Positions 25,675 through 34,524 of a stretch of 64,000 nt of DNA are shown here, piece by piece. The notes below the pieces were generated by a model. It was not told the DNA's origin. It saw only the letters and a program-made list of their open reading frames with translations, and did no database searches. The DNA is from an uncultured Porphyromonadaceae bacterium (lineage in GTDB: Bacteria; Bacteroidota; Bacteroidia; Bacteroidales; Muribaculaceae): positions 29,321-93,320 of the forward strand of contig CABPYL010000007.1 of NCBI GenBank assembly GCA_902461565.1, in the 5' to 3' direction. The first letter of the stretch is position 1. Each line of letters begins with the position of its first letter. The position numbers and the translations under genes are program-made.

Positions 25675-28600
25675 TTATCTTACTATTACGCGGAATACTG
25701 TGTCGCCTGCGCGCACAAGATATATGCCTGCGGCAGCGGCGATGGTGCTGCGGCCTGCCGTAAGTTCTGCTGCGGCTACTGTGCGTCCGGCTGTGTCGCA
25801 CACGGTGCAGGTTATGCCGGCGGCTGTATCGACAACTATGCAGCCGGCGCCACCCCATGCCTGTGTCTGTGCTCCGATGCCGGAGACACCGGAGTTATCG
25901 CCTGTAGTTACCTTGACGCCGGTCGCACCCGATTCGCCCTGAGGGAACACGGCGGATACGGCGTATTCATAATCTTTGTCGGCTTCCGGTGCTTCCTCGG
26001 TGTAGCTTGTGCCGGTAACGTTTGCGATAAACTCGTTGTCGCGGTAGATGTTGTAGCTTTCGGGCTGTACGAGTGCGGGTTCAGACGACAGCTGCGCGCA
26101 CTCGAGGTTATCGAGCATAAAGCAGTATGCCACGGGCGTTGTGTGGCGTATGGCAAAGTAGCGGGCATCGGCGGGGAGCCAGTATGTGTACTGCAGCCAT
26201 TCTGCCGGGCACGACTCGGAGGCGAACAGGCGGAAGTCGGCGATGTCGTCGCCGGTGGTGGAATAATAGATTTCGATTGTTTCCCTCTTATAGCCGTTGG
26301 TGAGCGCGCGGGCCATGAACGACACGGGTTTGTCGGCCGATATTTCGGGTGATATCAGCCAGTCGTCGTTGGCGGAATTGTCGGAGTTGTACATGCTTGC
26401 CAGATACTGCGAGCCCTGATAGCTTGCCCAGTCCTTGCCCCAGGAGTCGTTGAGATTTACGCCTGCCTTCTCGGGATTATAAACCTGATATGCCATTTTG
26501 GCTGTGGCGTGGGGGTAGGACAGTGTGGCGTCTTCGTTTTCGCCGGTATAGGCTTTGTCCATATCCACGAATTTCCACGGGCCGGCGCCGTCGATGGCGA
26601 AAGCCTCGTAGCTCTCGAAGCCGTCGGTGGTGAGGGGATAGTCCTTGTAAGGCTCGGATGCGGTCCAGTCGAGAGTAACGGTTTTTCCGTCGGCGTTGCC
26701 TTTCAGTGTGCCTACGGCAGGGTAGGGGGGCATTGCGCATGTGGCGGTAAACGATGCGATGTCGTTGGCGGGGTTTTCGTCGTCGTCGTTGGCGACAAGG
26801 AGCGAATAAACAATGTCCTTGCCTGCCTTGGTTACGGGTTCGGTTATGTTGAAGCTGAACTCAACAGCCTCGCCTGGTGCGGGAGCGTCGAACGCAAGCA
26901 CGTCTATGTCGGCATCCTCGTTGTTAAGGGTTACGGATACCTGTTTCTGCGATGTCCTGTTGCCGCAGTTAAGCAGTTTGCCGCTGATGATATAATCCTG
27001 CGATGGTGTAAGACGGGCGGTGTGTTCGATATCGGCGACAGTGAAGTCTACAAGGTCGTCGAACACGCGGATAATGTCGATGTGAATGTTGTGTCCCTGC
27101 GCTGCGGTGCCTTTCAGGGCAAGCTGAATGGTTTTGGAGCCTGCGGGGAGGTCGAGGGCGAATGTGTGAAGCTGCCATCCGGCGCTGGATGCGGCTAAGG
27201 CTATGTCGTCGCCCACACTGGTGAATTCGCCTCCGTCGACGGCCACTTCAAGGCCGATACGGTCGGTGTCGGCACCAGTGGTATGGTTCATGTAGAAACT
27301 TACGGAGGGATGCTTCAGACTGCCGATATCGAATTTGGGCGAGCAGAAGCGCTCTGACGCGCCCATCGGTGCCGCCATAGAGCGGAATGTGATAAGGCCT
27401 GCGTCGTCGTCGCGTGCGTCGGCACGTGGCGAGGCACCATATGTAACGCACTGCCAGTATGAGCCACCCTCGGTGAACAGATTCTCGCCGTACCAGGGAT
27501 AATATGTGGTGGTGGCGAACATGAACGATTCTTCGGCGGGCGCCTGGTAGGAAGTGCCGGCGATTACGGGATCGGAATCGGCCTCGGATGATATCAGCGT
27601 GCCGTTTACTGCGGTTACGGTGTATGCCAGTACCTGCTGAGGCTGATATTCGGTGTAGGGTATTTCAGTATCGGTGAAGCTTGTGCCGGCAACGCCGGCA
27701 GCAACTTCGCGGCCGGTGCCGTCCGCTATATTATAGAGCAGTGTCGATGCTGGCGAGTAGCCGCCATTGACGCCGGTGTCGCCCTCGGGGGCGTTCCAGC
27801 TTACGGTTACGGAATGGTCGGCGTTCTCTTTGGCTGTTATACCGGTAACAGGTCGGGGTGTGTCGGGGCCGACATATACCGATACGGAAGTTTCGGCGCT
27901 TTTGCCTCCTCTGTTCTTCACCACGGCGGAGTATGTGTAGTTGCCGGGTGTCTCAACGGTATCGTAGAACTCAAGGGGTTCGCCTGCGGCTATACCGGTC
28001 CATATTTTAATTGCCTGTCCGATATCAGAACGGTAGAGCTCGGCCTGCGTTAGGTCGCGGACAGGTGCACCGGATTCATCTAAGGCAGGTATGGAGAAGG
28101 CAATGTGCGCACCCAGGGCGCCTTCGGCGGCAGGAGTTACGGTAAATCCGGTGGCAGGGGCGGGAACAGGGATGTCGAGCACTTCCTCGAGCATCACATC
28201 ATCCAGTTTAACGTAGTACAGGTCCTTTGGCGACAGGCAGTGGAAGCCGATATGATATATGCCGTCGGCAGCGACGGTAAAATCTACCTTCTGCTCGGTA
28301 GGGTGTATTTCGGCCACATGGTCGTCTCCCTCCACAATCTGTCGGTGGCTGGCCGGATCGACGTCTGTGCCGATGGTAACGGCAAGGCGCTCGCGGGCGC
28401 TGTAGTTGCGTTTATGGCGCTTGTAGGTGAGGCGGTAGCTGCTCCCCGCTTTAAGCTCGAAGGCCGGCGAAAACAGCCAGTCGTCCGCCGCGTTGTCCGG
28501 GCTGAAATTGTACTCGGCCAGTTTTTCCGAGGCGTTGTACTGCCAGGTGTAACTGTCGTTGTTGGCGTTGTTTACAGAAAATCGTGCGAAACCCTCGGCG

Positions 28601-28719
28601 GTATCGAACGTTTCGCTGAAGGGCAGCGGCTCCGCTGCCGATGCAGCAAAGCCGGATACCGCGATTGCGGCGGCGCAAGGCTTGCAGAAAGAAAGGAAAT
28701 TTTTGAAAATTGAATTCAT
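25675..28719 (-). CDS. Large secreted modular protein (choice-of-anchor J / fibronectin-like, C-terminal sorting domain)
   Basis: A 1014-residue exported protein with a signal peptide ending near ASAAEP. Two or three jelly-roll choice-of-anchor/cleaved-adhesin domains can be seen by their repeated phrases (SETFDTAEGFARF, DDWLFSPAFEL; GSYWQCVTYG, ERFCSPKFDIG; DDWLISPEISADKPVSF), alternating with fibronectin type III-like modules (VTVSWNAPEGD, VTLDWTASEPYKDYP). The last 70 residues (CDTAGRTVAAAELTAGRS, then GIYLVRAGD and VFRVIVR) resemble a type 9 secretion C-terminal sorting domain. Role inferred: a surface or secreted adhesin or glycan-binding protein. Start 28719 is preferred over 28770 for the signal peptide. 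It is transcribed away from the fimbrial operon. Confidence 0.82.
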   Translation of the reverse strand: MNSIFKNFLSFCKPCAAAIAVSGFAASAAEPLPFSETFDTAEGFARFSVNNANNDSYTWQYNASEKLAEYNFSPDNAADDWLFSPAFELKAGSSYRLTYKRHKRNYSARERLAVTIGTDVDPASHRQIVEGDDHVAEIHPTEQKVDFTVAADGIYHIGFHCLSPKDLYYVKLDDVMLEEVLDIPVPAPATGFTVTPAAEGALGAHIAFSIPALDESGAPVRDLTQAELYRSDIGQAIKIWTGIAAGEPLEFYDTVETPGNYTYSAVVKNRGGKSAETSVSVYVGPDTPRPVTGITAKENADHSVTVSWNAPEGDTGVNGGYSPASTLLYNIADGTGREVAAGVAGTSFTDTEIPYTEYQPQQVLAYTVTAVNGTLISSEADSDPVIAGTSYQAPAEESFMFATTTYYPWYGENLFTEGGSYWQCVTYGASPRADARDDDAGLITFRSMAAPMGASERFCSPKFDIGSLKHPSVSFYMNHTTGADTDRIGLEVAVDGGEFTSVGDDIALAASSAGWQLHTFALDLPAGSKTIQLALKGTAAQGHNIHIDIIRVFDDLVDFTVADIEHTARLTPSQDYIISGKLLNCGNRTSQKQVSVTLNNEDADIDVLAFDAPAPGEAVEFSFNITEPVTKAGKDIVYSLLVANDDDENPANDIASFTATCAMPPYPAVGTLKGNADGKTVTLDWTASEPYKDYPLTTDGFESYEAFAIDGAGPWKFVDMDKAYTGENEDATLSYPHATAKMAYQVYNPEKAGVNLNDSWGKDWASYQGSQYLASMYNSDNSANDDWLISPEISADKPVSFMARALTNGYKRETIEIYYSTTGDDIADFRLFASESCPAEWLQYTYWLPADARYFAIRHTTPVAYCFMLDNLECAQLSSEPALVQPESYNIYRDNEFIANVTGTSYTEEAPEADKDYEYAVSAVFPQGESGATGVKVTTGDNSGVSGIGAQTQAWGGAGCIVVDTAAGITCTVCDTAGRTVAAAELTAGRSTIAAAAGIYLVRAGDTVFRVIVR

Positions 28720-28747
28720 TAGGGTGGATTGTTTTAGGTTTTGGTTA

Positions 28748-28755
28748 CAAAAGTA
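28748..28755 (-). promoter_or_regulatory. -7 box of the large secreted protein gene
   Basis: TACTTTTG on the minus strand, about 28 bp upstream of the ATG at 28719. The -33 match is weak. Confidence 0.5.
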
Positions 28756-28847
28756 TATAAAAACATCCATATAACAGCGCCCGCAGGCAATTTTGTGTGA
28801 GCGGAGGCATAATTTCTTTCTAATAAATGAACAAAATCTACCACCTG

Positions 28848-29120
28848 TTGTTAAGCGAAGTTAAAAATGGGGGGGGGTAAATGAAAATATTTGCAAAACT
28901 AAGCCTGGAAAGTTTTGCAATTTCAATTACTTGACATAATTTTGAGGGCTAAATCCCAGGAGTTTCCGTTTATTTGAAATCGCGGCACTAAGGTAGGCGG
29001 GAATTCAGGTCTTGCTTGTTTTTTGAATAACACTTTGTTGTTCAGTTCTTTGAATAAATATTGCGGTATTCACTGCCGCGCATTGGATTACCTATTCTTC
29101 AGAATCATCTTTACGATGGA
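28848..29120 (+). promoter_or_regulatory. Conserved regulatory region of fimbrial operon 1 (G9 box, promoter, leader)
   Basis: This 469-bp intergenic stretch (28720-29188) holds no gene. In order: TTGTTAAG (28848), AAGTTAAAAAT (28858-28868), nine G (28869-28877), palindromic TTTGCAAA (28890-28897), the -33 TTTG (28914-28917), 19 bp, and the -7 TAATTTTG (28937-28944), then a leader of about 240 nt with GCGGCAC...GAATTC (28982-29006), an inverted repeat TGAATAAC-N5-GTTGTTCA (29024-29044) and ATTCnnTGCCGC...GGATTA (29068-29090). Every one of these elements except the -33 has a counterpart at nearly the same spacing upstream of fimbrial operon 2. Confidence 0.8.
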
Positions 29121-29188
29121 TTCATATACTATAATTATACTAACCGCAAGTCATACTTAGTGGCGATTGTATTAACAATTGAAGGAGC

Positions 29189-29770
29189 ATGAGATTACGA
29201 TTTATAATTTTAATACTGACTGTTGTCGCTTGTCTGACCAGTGCAGAAGCCCAGAGCGTCGCCGTAAAGACGAATCTGTTGTACGATGCCACCGCGACGC
29301 TCAACGGCGGCGTGGAGACGCGTCTGGCCCCGCAGTGGACTGCCGAAGTCGGGGCGAATCTGAACGCGTGGGACGTCAACGGCCATAAATGGAAGCACTG
29401 GGCCGTGCAGCCCGAGTTGCGCTATTGGTTCTGTCAGGCCTGGTCCGGCCACTTTGTCGGTGCGCATCTTATCGCGGGTCAGTACAACTTCGGCAACCTC
29501 GACATGCCGTTCAAGCTTTTCGGCACCGACTTCCGCAACCTGCGCGACAACCGCTACCAGGGCTGGATGGGTGGCCTCGGAATTGCATACGGCTACAGCT
29601 GGATTCTGAGCAAGCACTGGAACATAGAGGCCGAGATAGGTATCGGATGGGTGTATACACGCTACGACCGCTACGAGTGCGCCGACTGCGGCCAGAAGAT
29701 GGAATCCGGACATCCCCACAACTATGTAGGCCCCACAAAGGCCGCGATTAACCTTGTATATTCTTTCTGA
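29189..29770 (+). CDS. DUF3575 outer-membrane protein of fimbrial operon 1
   Basis: A 193-residue protein with a signal peptide (MRLRFIILILTVVACLTSAEA). The mature part begins VAVKTNLLYDA, the DUF3575 opening, and continues as a predicted small outer-membrane barrel, with WDVNGHKWKHW and the C-terminal YVGPTKAAINLVYSF. A CADCG pair near residue 171 could form a disulfide or bind metal. DUF3575 proteins are regularly the first gene of Bacteroidales Mfa1-type fimbrial operons; their precise function is unknown. The paralogue at 39867 matches over its full length. It ends 4 bp before the next start. Confidence 0.85.
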   Translation: MRLRFIILILTVVACLTSAEAQSVAVKTNLLYDATATLNGGVETRLAPQWTAEVGANLNAWDVNGHKWKHWAVQPELRYWFCQAWSGHFVGAHLIAGQYNFGNLDMPFKLFGTDFRNLRDNRYQGWMGGLGIAYGYSWILSKHWNIEAEIGIGWVYTRYDRYECADCGQKMESGHPHNYVGPTKAAINLVYSF

Positions 29771-29774
29771 CGTC

Positions 29775-31226
29775 ATGATGATGAAGCATAGCATACATAT
29801 ACTCGCGGCAGCCGCCGCACTCGCAGCTACAGCCAACGCAGGCGCAGGCGAGAATCTGCTGCGCGTTTCCGCCATCAATGTCGCACGGGTAGACACCAAC
29901 CTCGTTCTTTCGCTCGACATCAATCCACGCGCCGTGAACCCCGGACGCGACAAAGAGGTGATTTTCACGCCCTTTGTCTATGCCGACTCCGATACCGTGT
30001 GCTTGCCCGCAGTGCGCATTGCCGGACGCAACCGCTACTACTCGCACATCCGCAACAACGACCTCGCCAAGGGCGATAAGGTGTACGACGCATCTTCCGG
30101 CGAAGTGATAAAATACCGTGCCGAAGTGCCCTTCCGCAGCTGGATGGAGCGCTCGCAGATAGACGTGCGCCAGACCCTCGGCAACTGCTGCAAGCCCTTG
30201 CGCGACCTGGAGAACACTCCGGTTGCCCGCTTAGACTATGTGGTGCCCGAGATGCCGGTGTCGTACAGCTTTGTGGAGCTTACAGGCGACAGCGCCATAG
30301 TCCTCACCGCCGAAGGGCGCGCGTACGTCGATTTTGTGGTGAACGAGACCATAATAAAGGAAAAATACCGCAAGAACCGCATTGAGCTTCCTAAGATTCT
30401 CGAGACTATCGACAAGGTGAAACGCGACCCCGACGCCACTATTACCCGCATTACAATCAAGGGCTTCGCATCACCCGAAGGCTCGTACAGCAACAATGTA
30501 CGCCTTGCTATGGGCCGTACCGAGGCGCTGAAAGAATTTGTGCGCAACCGTCTGCACTTCGACCCCGAGATTATGCACACCGACTACGAGCCCGAGGACT
30601 GGGAAGGCCTGCGCGCGTGGGTGGAGCAGTGCACACTGCCGCACCGCGAAGAAATTCTTCAGATTATCGACTCCGGAATGGAGCCGGACCCGAAGAATGC
30701 CGAGATTGAACGCCGATTCCCCGAGGAGTACAAGCTGATGAAAGACAGCGTTTATCCCGGTTTGCGCCATTCCGACTACACCGTGAAATACCGCATACGC
30801 GCCTACGCCACCGTAGACGAGCTTCTTGAAGTGTTTGAAAAGACTCCCGAGCGCATGCGTCCTGTCGATTTTCAGCGCATAGCCGCATTGTTCCCTCCCG
30901 AAAGCGACAATTACGAGGAGATTATGCTCAAGGCTGTAGAAATTCACCCCAACGATCCCGACGCCAACCTCAACGCAGCCACCATTATGCTGCGCAAGGG
31001 TGATATCGAGGCCGCCGACTACTATCTGGCCCATGCCGGCAACAGTGCCGAGGCTGCTTTCTCCCGCGGTATGGCCGCCGCCATGCAGAAAGATTACAGC
31101 CGTTCGCAGGTATTGCTGCAGCAGAGCGCCGATCTCGGCCTTGCCAAGGCGACGGAAGAACTCGAGACGCTCAACGCGCTTCTGCATAAACCCCAGGTGG
31201 AATATCTTATAGAAACCGAAGAATAA
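29775..31226 (+). CDS. DUF3868/OmpA-like protein of fimbrial operon 1
   Basis: A 483-residue exported protein. After a signal peptide (MMMKHSIHILAAAAALAATANAGA) comes an N-terminal DUF3868 domain (about 25-150, with a vicinal Cys pair in GNCCKPL). A central OmpA-like alpha/beta region has TRITIKGFASPEGSYSNN and GRTEALKEFVRNRL, and the C-terminal 130 residues are TPR-like (LNAATIMLRKGDIEAADYYL...AAFSRGMAAAMQKDY). This suggests a periplasmic or outer-membrane assembly factor; the exact role is unknown. Three consecutive ATGs (29775, 29778, 29781) are possible starts; an earlier in-frame start at 29754 lies inside DUF3575. A 143-bp A-rich gap separates it from the fimbrillin. Confidence 0.82.
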   Translation: MMMKHSIHILAAAAALAATANAGAGENLLRVSAINVARVDTNLVLSLDINPRAVNPGRDKEVIFTPFVYADSDTVCLPAVRIAGRNRYYSHIRNNDLAKGDKVYDASSGEVIKYRAEVPFRSWMERSQIDVRQTLGNCCKPLRDLENTPVARLDYVVPEMPVSYSFVELTGDSAIVLTAEGRAYVDFVVNETIIKEKYRKNRIELPKILETIDKVKRDPDATITRITIKGFASPEGSYSNNVRLAMGRTEALKEFVRNRLHFDPEIMHTDYEPEDWEGLRAWVEQCTLPHREEILQIIDSGMEPDPKNAEIERRFPEEYKLMKDSVYPGLRHSDYTVKYRIRAYATVDELLEVFEKTPERMRPVDFQRIAALFPPESDNYEEIMLKAVEIHPNDPDANLNAATIMLRKGDIEAADYYLAHAGNSAEAAFSRGMAAAMQKDYSRSQVLLQQSADLGLAKATEELETLNALLHKPQVEYLIETEE

Positions 31227-31369
31227 TCCTCTCCAATCATTATGATAACATCCTTTAAAAACCAAAAACAAGAAAACAAACCAACCACTGACTTAAGTAG
31301 CACCGCTGCGACACAACCATTAGAAAATAAACAAATTATATATTAATACTTTAACAAATCATTAACACA

Positions 31370-33241
31370 ATGAACAAGATTTCTGCAATTATGTTCGGCG
31401 CATGCGCACTCCTCACTTTCAGTGCATGCTCCAACGACGACCCCGCCATAGACAACGGCGGAAACGGAAACGGCGTTAGCACCAAAGACCGAGTCTATCT
31501 TGCTATCAAGATTAGCACCCCTGGTGAGCAGAGTAGCCGCGCTGCCGGAGATAGCTTCGGTTACGATTACGACGTTAGCGATGATGAAAGCAACGTAGAA
31601 TCCGCGAACTTCTATTTTTATGATGAACAAGGTAGGTACACTGGTATTAAAACCCAGAATTGGGTAGACGGCAATGGACAGGATACACCCAATGTAGAAA
31701 AGAAGAGCAGCGGTACAATTGTACTTGATGGTCTCAAGAATAAGAAATATCCCAAGTATGTTGTTACTGTACTCAATCAGGCAAATGCAGCTACCTTTAC
31801 TGCGCCCCAGAACCTTACCGGCTGGGCCAATCTTACAACATGGGAATGCAAAAATGGTGACTATTATGTAATGACAACTTCGAGCTACCTCGGAGAAAAC
31901 CGTGTTGCCGATGCTGTGGAAGGCAACACTGCTGTTGCAGGTTCCTGCTATGCGACCGAGCTTAATGAATCAAATTTCCTTCAGGATACTCCCGAACATG
32001 TGGATTTCAATGAAACTCAGCGCGTACAGATATATGTGGAGCGTCTTGCCGCTCGTGTAAGAGTCAATGTTAAGCTGAAAGCGTACGATGAAAGTAAAGG
32101 CCTTTATGAAACAGATATGACTGTTGGCGGTGAAACCAATCCCGAGGCCAACACAAAACTCTATGTTAAATTCGACGGATGGTCGCTTTTTGCAACTGCT
32201 CCCACAAGCCGTGCCTCCAAGAGCCTGCAGGGTTATACCGCTGCAACTACTTTTGGTGATAAAAACTGGAAGTGGAACGACGAACCCTATCGTCGTAGCT
32301 ACTGGGGTAAGTCTGTGATTTGGGGTACCGAAGGAAACACTCTTGAAACCGGAGACACCTACTATCCCTCAATCAACACCAAATTTACAACCGGCATGTA
32401 TTGCAACGAGTGCACCAACGAGTATAGCAAAGTTATCGGTACCGGCAATTTTGCCGATCCAAACAAGACGACCACTGTACTTGTTGCCGCAACTGTATGC
32501 AAGGCCGACGGTACACCTCTCAATCTCGTTGAGTACCGTGGTATAAAGTACCTTAAGGATGATTTCACCGCGTATATTCTGAGTGCGCTTAATCTTCAGT
32601 ACTATACACGTACACCGGATGTACTCTACACCGGTCTGAAAGATGTAGAGACTGGTGCAAATGTCGACAATATCCAGACATATCAATATAATCAGATTGG
32701 CATCGATGATGTTACATTTGCTCCCGCCGGTGACGGTACAGGTTCTATTATTGTTAAAGTAAAAGATGGTGTAGAACTTTATGAAATTGGCGATGAGGTT
32801 ACCGAAACATATAAGGATGCCGGAGATAATATCGTTAAGATCACTTACCACAAGGTTGTCAACCTTGCCGACAATAGCGTAGTTAACAAAGCGTTGAAGG
32901 ACCGTGTACAGTACGGCGACTCCAAGGCATACGCATACACCGACGGTGCTATGGTATATCCCATTGTTATTGAGCACCTCAACTATGAATTCAAAGATGG
33001 TAAGAAGGTTGCCGAGAATCAGGTGGTACGCGATGGTCAGGTTGGTGTTGTTCGTAACCATGCTTATAACATTAACATCACTAAAATCAATACTCTCGGT
33101 ATGGGTATATACAATCCCAAGTCGAAAGAAGAGGGTGGCGAACCCGTTAAACCCGAAGGCCCCAAGGATCCTACCTACTACGTAGAATCGACCATCAACA
33201 TCCTTTCCTGGAAGCTGGTTGAGCAGGATGCCGAAATTTGA
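31370..33241 (+). CDS. Mfa1-family major fimbrillin, operon 1
   Basis: A 623-residue pilin precursor of the type V (donor-strand) system. The lipobox cysteine C20 (TFSAC) is followed by a propeptide with an Arg site, R57 in QSSRAAG, where P. gingivalis-type fimbrillins are cut before assembly. The Mfa1 landmark VERLAARVRVNVKL lies about 220 residues in. The last residues read ILSWKLVEQDAEI, the presumed donor strand. By eye the gene is more AT-rich than DUF3868 upstream. A GC-rich hairpin follows the stop by 32 bp, which could limit read-through and make this the most abundant product. The paralogue is at 41970. Confidence 0.9.
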   Translation: MNKISAIMFGACALLTFSACSNDDPAIDNGGNGNGVSTKDRVYLAIKISTPGEQSSRAAGDSFGYDYDVSDDESNVESANFYFYDEQGRYTGIKTQNWVDGNGQDTPNVEKKSSGTIVLDGLKNKKYPKYVVTVLNQANAATFTAPQNLTGWANLTTWECKNGDYYVMTTSSYLGENRVADAVEGNTAVAGSCYATELNESNFLQDTPEHVDFNETQRVQIYVERLAARVRVNVKLKAYDESKGLYETDMTVGGETNPEANTKLYVKFDGWSLFATAPTSRASKSLQGYTAATTFGDKNWKWNDEPYRRSYWGKSVIWGTEGNTLETGDTYYPSINTKFTTGMYCNECTNEYSKVIGTGNFADPNKTTTVLVAATVCKADGTPLNLVEYRGIKYLKDDFTAYILSALNLQYYTRTPDVLYTGLKDVETGANVDNIQTYQYNQIGIDDVTFAPAGDGTGSIIVKVKDGVELYEIGDEVTETYKDAGDNIVKITYHKVVNLADNSVVNKALKDRVQYGDSKAYAYTDGAMVYPIVIEHLNYEFKDGKKVAENQVVRDGQVGVVRNHAYNINITKINTLGMGIYNPKSKEEGGEPVKPEGPKDPTYYVESTINILSWKLVEQDAEI

Positions 33242-33273
33242 TACAGTAATCCTTTAATATAACTATTTAAGCG

Positions 33274-33301
33274 CCCGGCGGGCGCGCACGCGTCCGCCGG
33301 G
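33274..33301 (+). terminator. GC-rich hairpin after fimbrillin 1 (attenuator)
   Basis: CCCGGCGGGCGCG (33274-33286) pairs with CGCGTCCGCCGGG (33289-33301) with one G-T pair, followed by TATTTCTCC and a long pyrimidine-rich stretch. The weak T-run and continued operon suggest partial termination rather than a full stop. Confidence 0.7.
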
Positions 33302-33404
33302 TATTTCTCCTCAAATATGTAACTGTTATTTTTCTTTTCTCTCTTTCCTCTTCTTTAATCTGACAATCCAACCCTGCTATGAGCAGGACAAACATATAGC
33401 TACA

Positions 33405-34514
33405 ATGATTGCAAAACTCCGACATACCGTCAGGCAGGCAACTGCCCTCATGGTGCTGCTGCTTGCGTTTGCGTCATGCAGCAGCAAGGGAGACCTCCCG
33501 GAAGACCCCGGTACGGTTTATAAATTCGGTTTCTACGTCAACGTAGGCGATAATGCCGGCGCATCGCGCGCCACGCCCACAGATGGCGAATACAACCCCG
33601 GCTCAGGCTGGGAAAACCATATCGATATTGCCGGAGGCGACATCCGTGTTGTCCTTTTCAATACCGACAATACTTTCCTTACAGAAATTACAGATTTCCA
33701 GATAACTCCTCTCGCATCTTACGAATCCTCCAAACTCTACTATATAAACGCCGGCACAAAGGTTGATATCTCTGACGGAAAGTTTAAAATAGTCATAGTA
33801 GCCAACTGGGGAACGGATAATTATCCTACAGTCTGGAATTTCGACAACATATTCAGCATAACCTACTCGTTCCAGCCCGGCAAACCACTCGGAGCCGACA
33901 ATCTTATTCCGCTCTACGGCGTGAAGTCAATTGCAATTAGCGGCGGCATCAGACCAAATATCGCAGCCGACCTCGGCACCATCCATCTGCTGCGCGCGAT
34001 GGCAAAGGTGGAAGTGCTGTATTCCGATGACTTGTACACTATTAAGTCGCTGCATCTGCGCAACTACAATGGCCGCGGTTACTGTGCACCGGTAAACGTT
34101 ACAGAAGAAGAACAGTATGTGAAGCATAACTGGAACAACGATTATACTTCTCTGCCGAGTATCCCTGTGCCGCCCATGCGCCACGAGGAAACGCTCGCTT
34201 TCAATTACGTCGGTAAAGACGGAAGCGGACGCGATTCATACGTGCTTTATGTACCCGAGTACTCCAACCTTACCAGTCCGGCAAGCGATCCTACGCCGCC
34301 GTCGATAATAGAGATAAGTTTCAACGAAGGTTTCGGCGATACCCGTACAATCACCTTCCGTAACGGAGACGCTCCATGCGATATCCTCCGAAACGTGTGG
34401 TACCGCTTCATAGTTACCAAAAAAAGCGAGGAAAGCGACATCCAGGTGGAAGTGGATGTGCTTCCTTACCGTGTGATAGAACTTAATCCGGATTTCGGCC
34501 TGGACATTGAATAA
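33405..34514 (+). CDS. Accessory fimbrillin-like lipoprotein precursor, operon 1
   Basis: A 369-residue protein with lipobox C25 (AFASC) and an SRA site at R55 (GASRATP), the same arrangement as the fimbrillin, so it is expected to be cleaved and built into the fibre. The region IHLLRAMAKVEVLYS corresponds to the fimbrillin-type core. C-terminal VEVDVLPYRVIELNPDFGLDIE. It corresponds in position and layout to the 44795 protein of operon 2. I do not see the P. gingivalis Mfa3/Mfa4/Mfa5 counterpart clearly; an accessory or tip-adaptor subunit is inferred. The stop overlaps the region of the next start (10 bp apart). Confidence 0.75.
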   Translation: MIAKLRHTVRQATALMVLLLAFASCSSKGDLPEDPGTVYKFGFYVNVGDNAGASRATPTDGEYNPGSGWENHIDIAGGDIRVVLFNTDNTFLTEITDFQITPLASYESSKLYYINAGTKVDISDGKFKIVIVANWGTDNYPTVWNFDNIFSITYSFQPGKPLGADNLIPLYGVKSIAISGGIRPNIAADLGTIHLLRAMAKVEVLYSDDLYTIKSLHLRNYNGRGYCAPVNVTEEEQYVKHNWNNDYTSLPSIPVPPMRHEETLAFNYVGKDGSGRDSYVLYVPEYSNLTSPASDPTPPSIIEISFNEGFGDTRTITFRNGDAPCDILRNVWYRFIVTKKSEESDIQVEVDVLPYRVIELNPDFGLDIE

Positions 34515-34524
34515 TATAAAAGCA

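Noticed and set aside
28869..28877. G9 as a contingency repeat inside a coding region
   Set aside because: No start or frame covers it; it lies upstream of the promoter. Slippage could still affect transcription.
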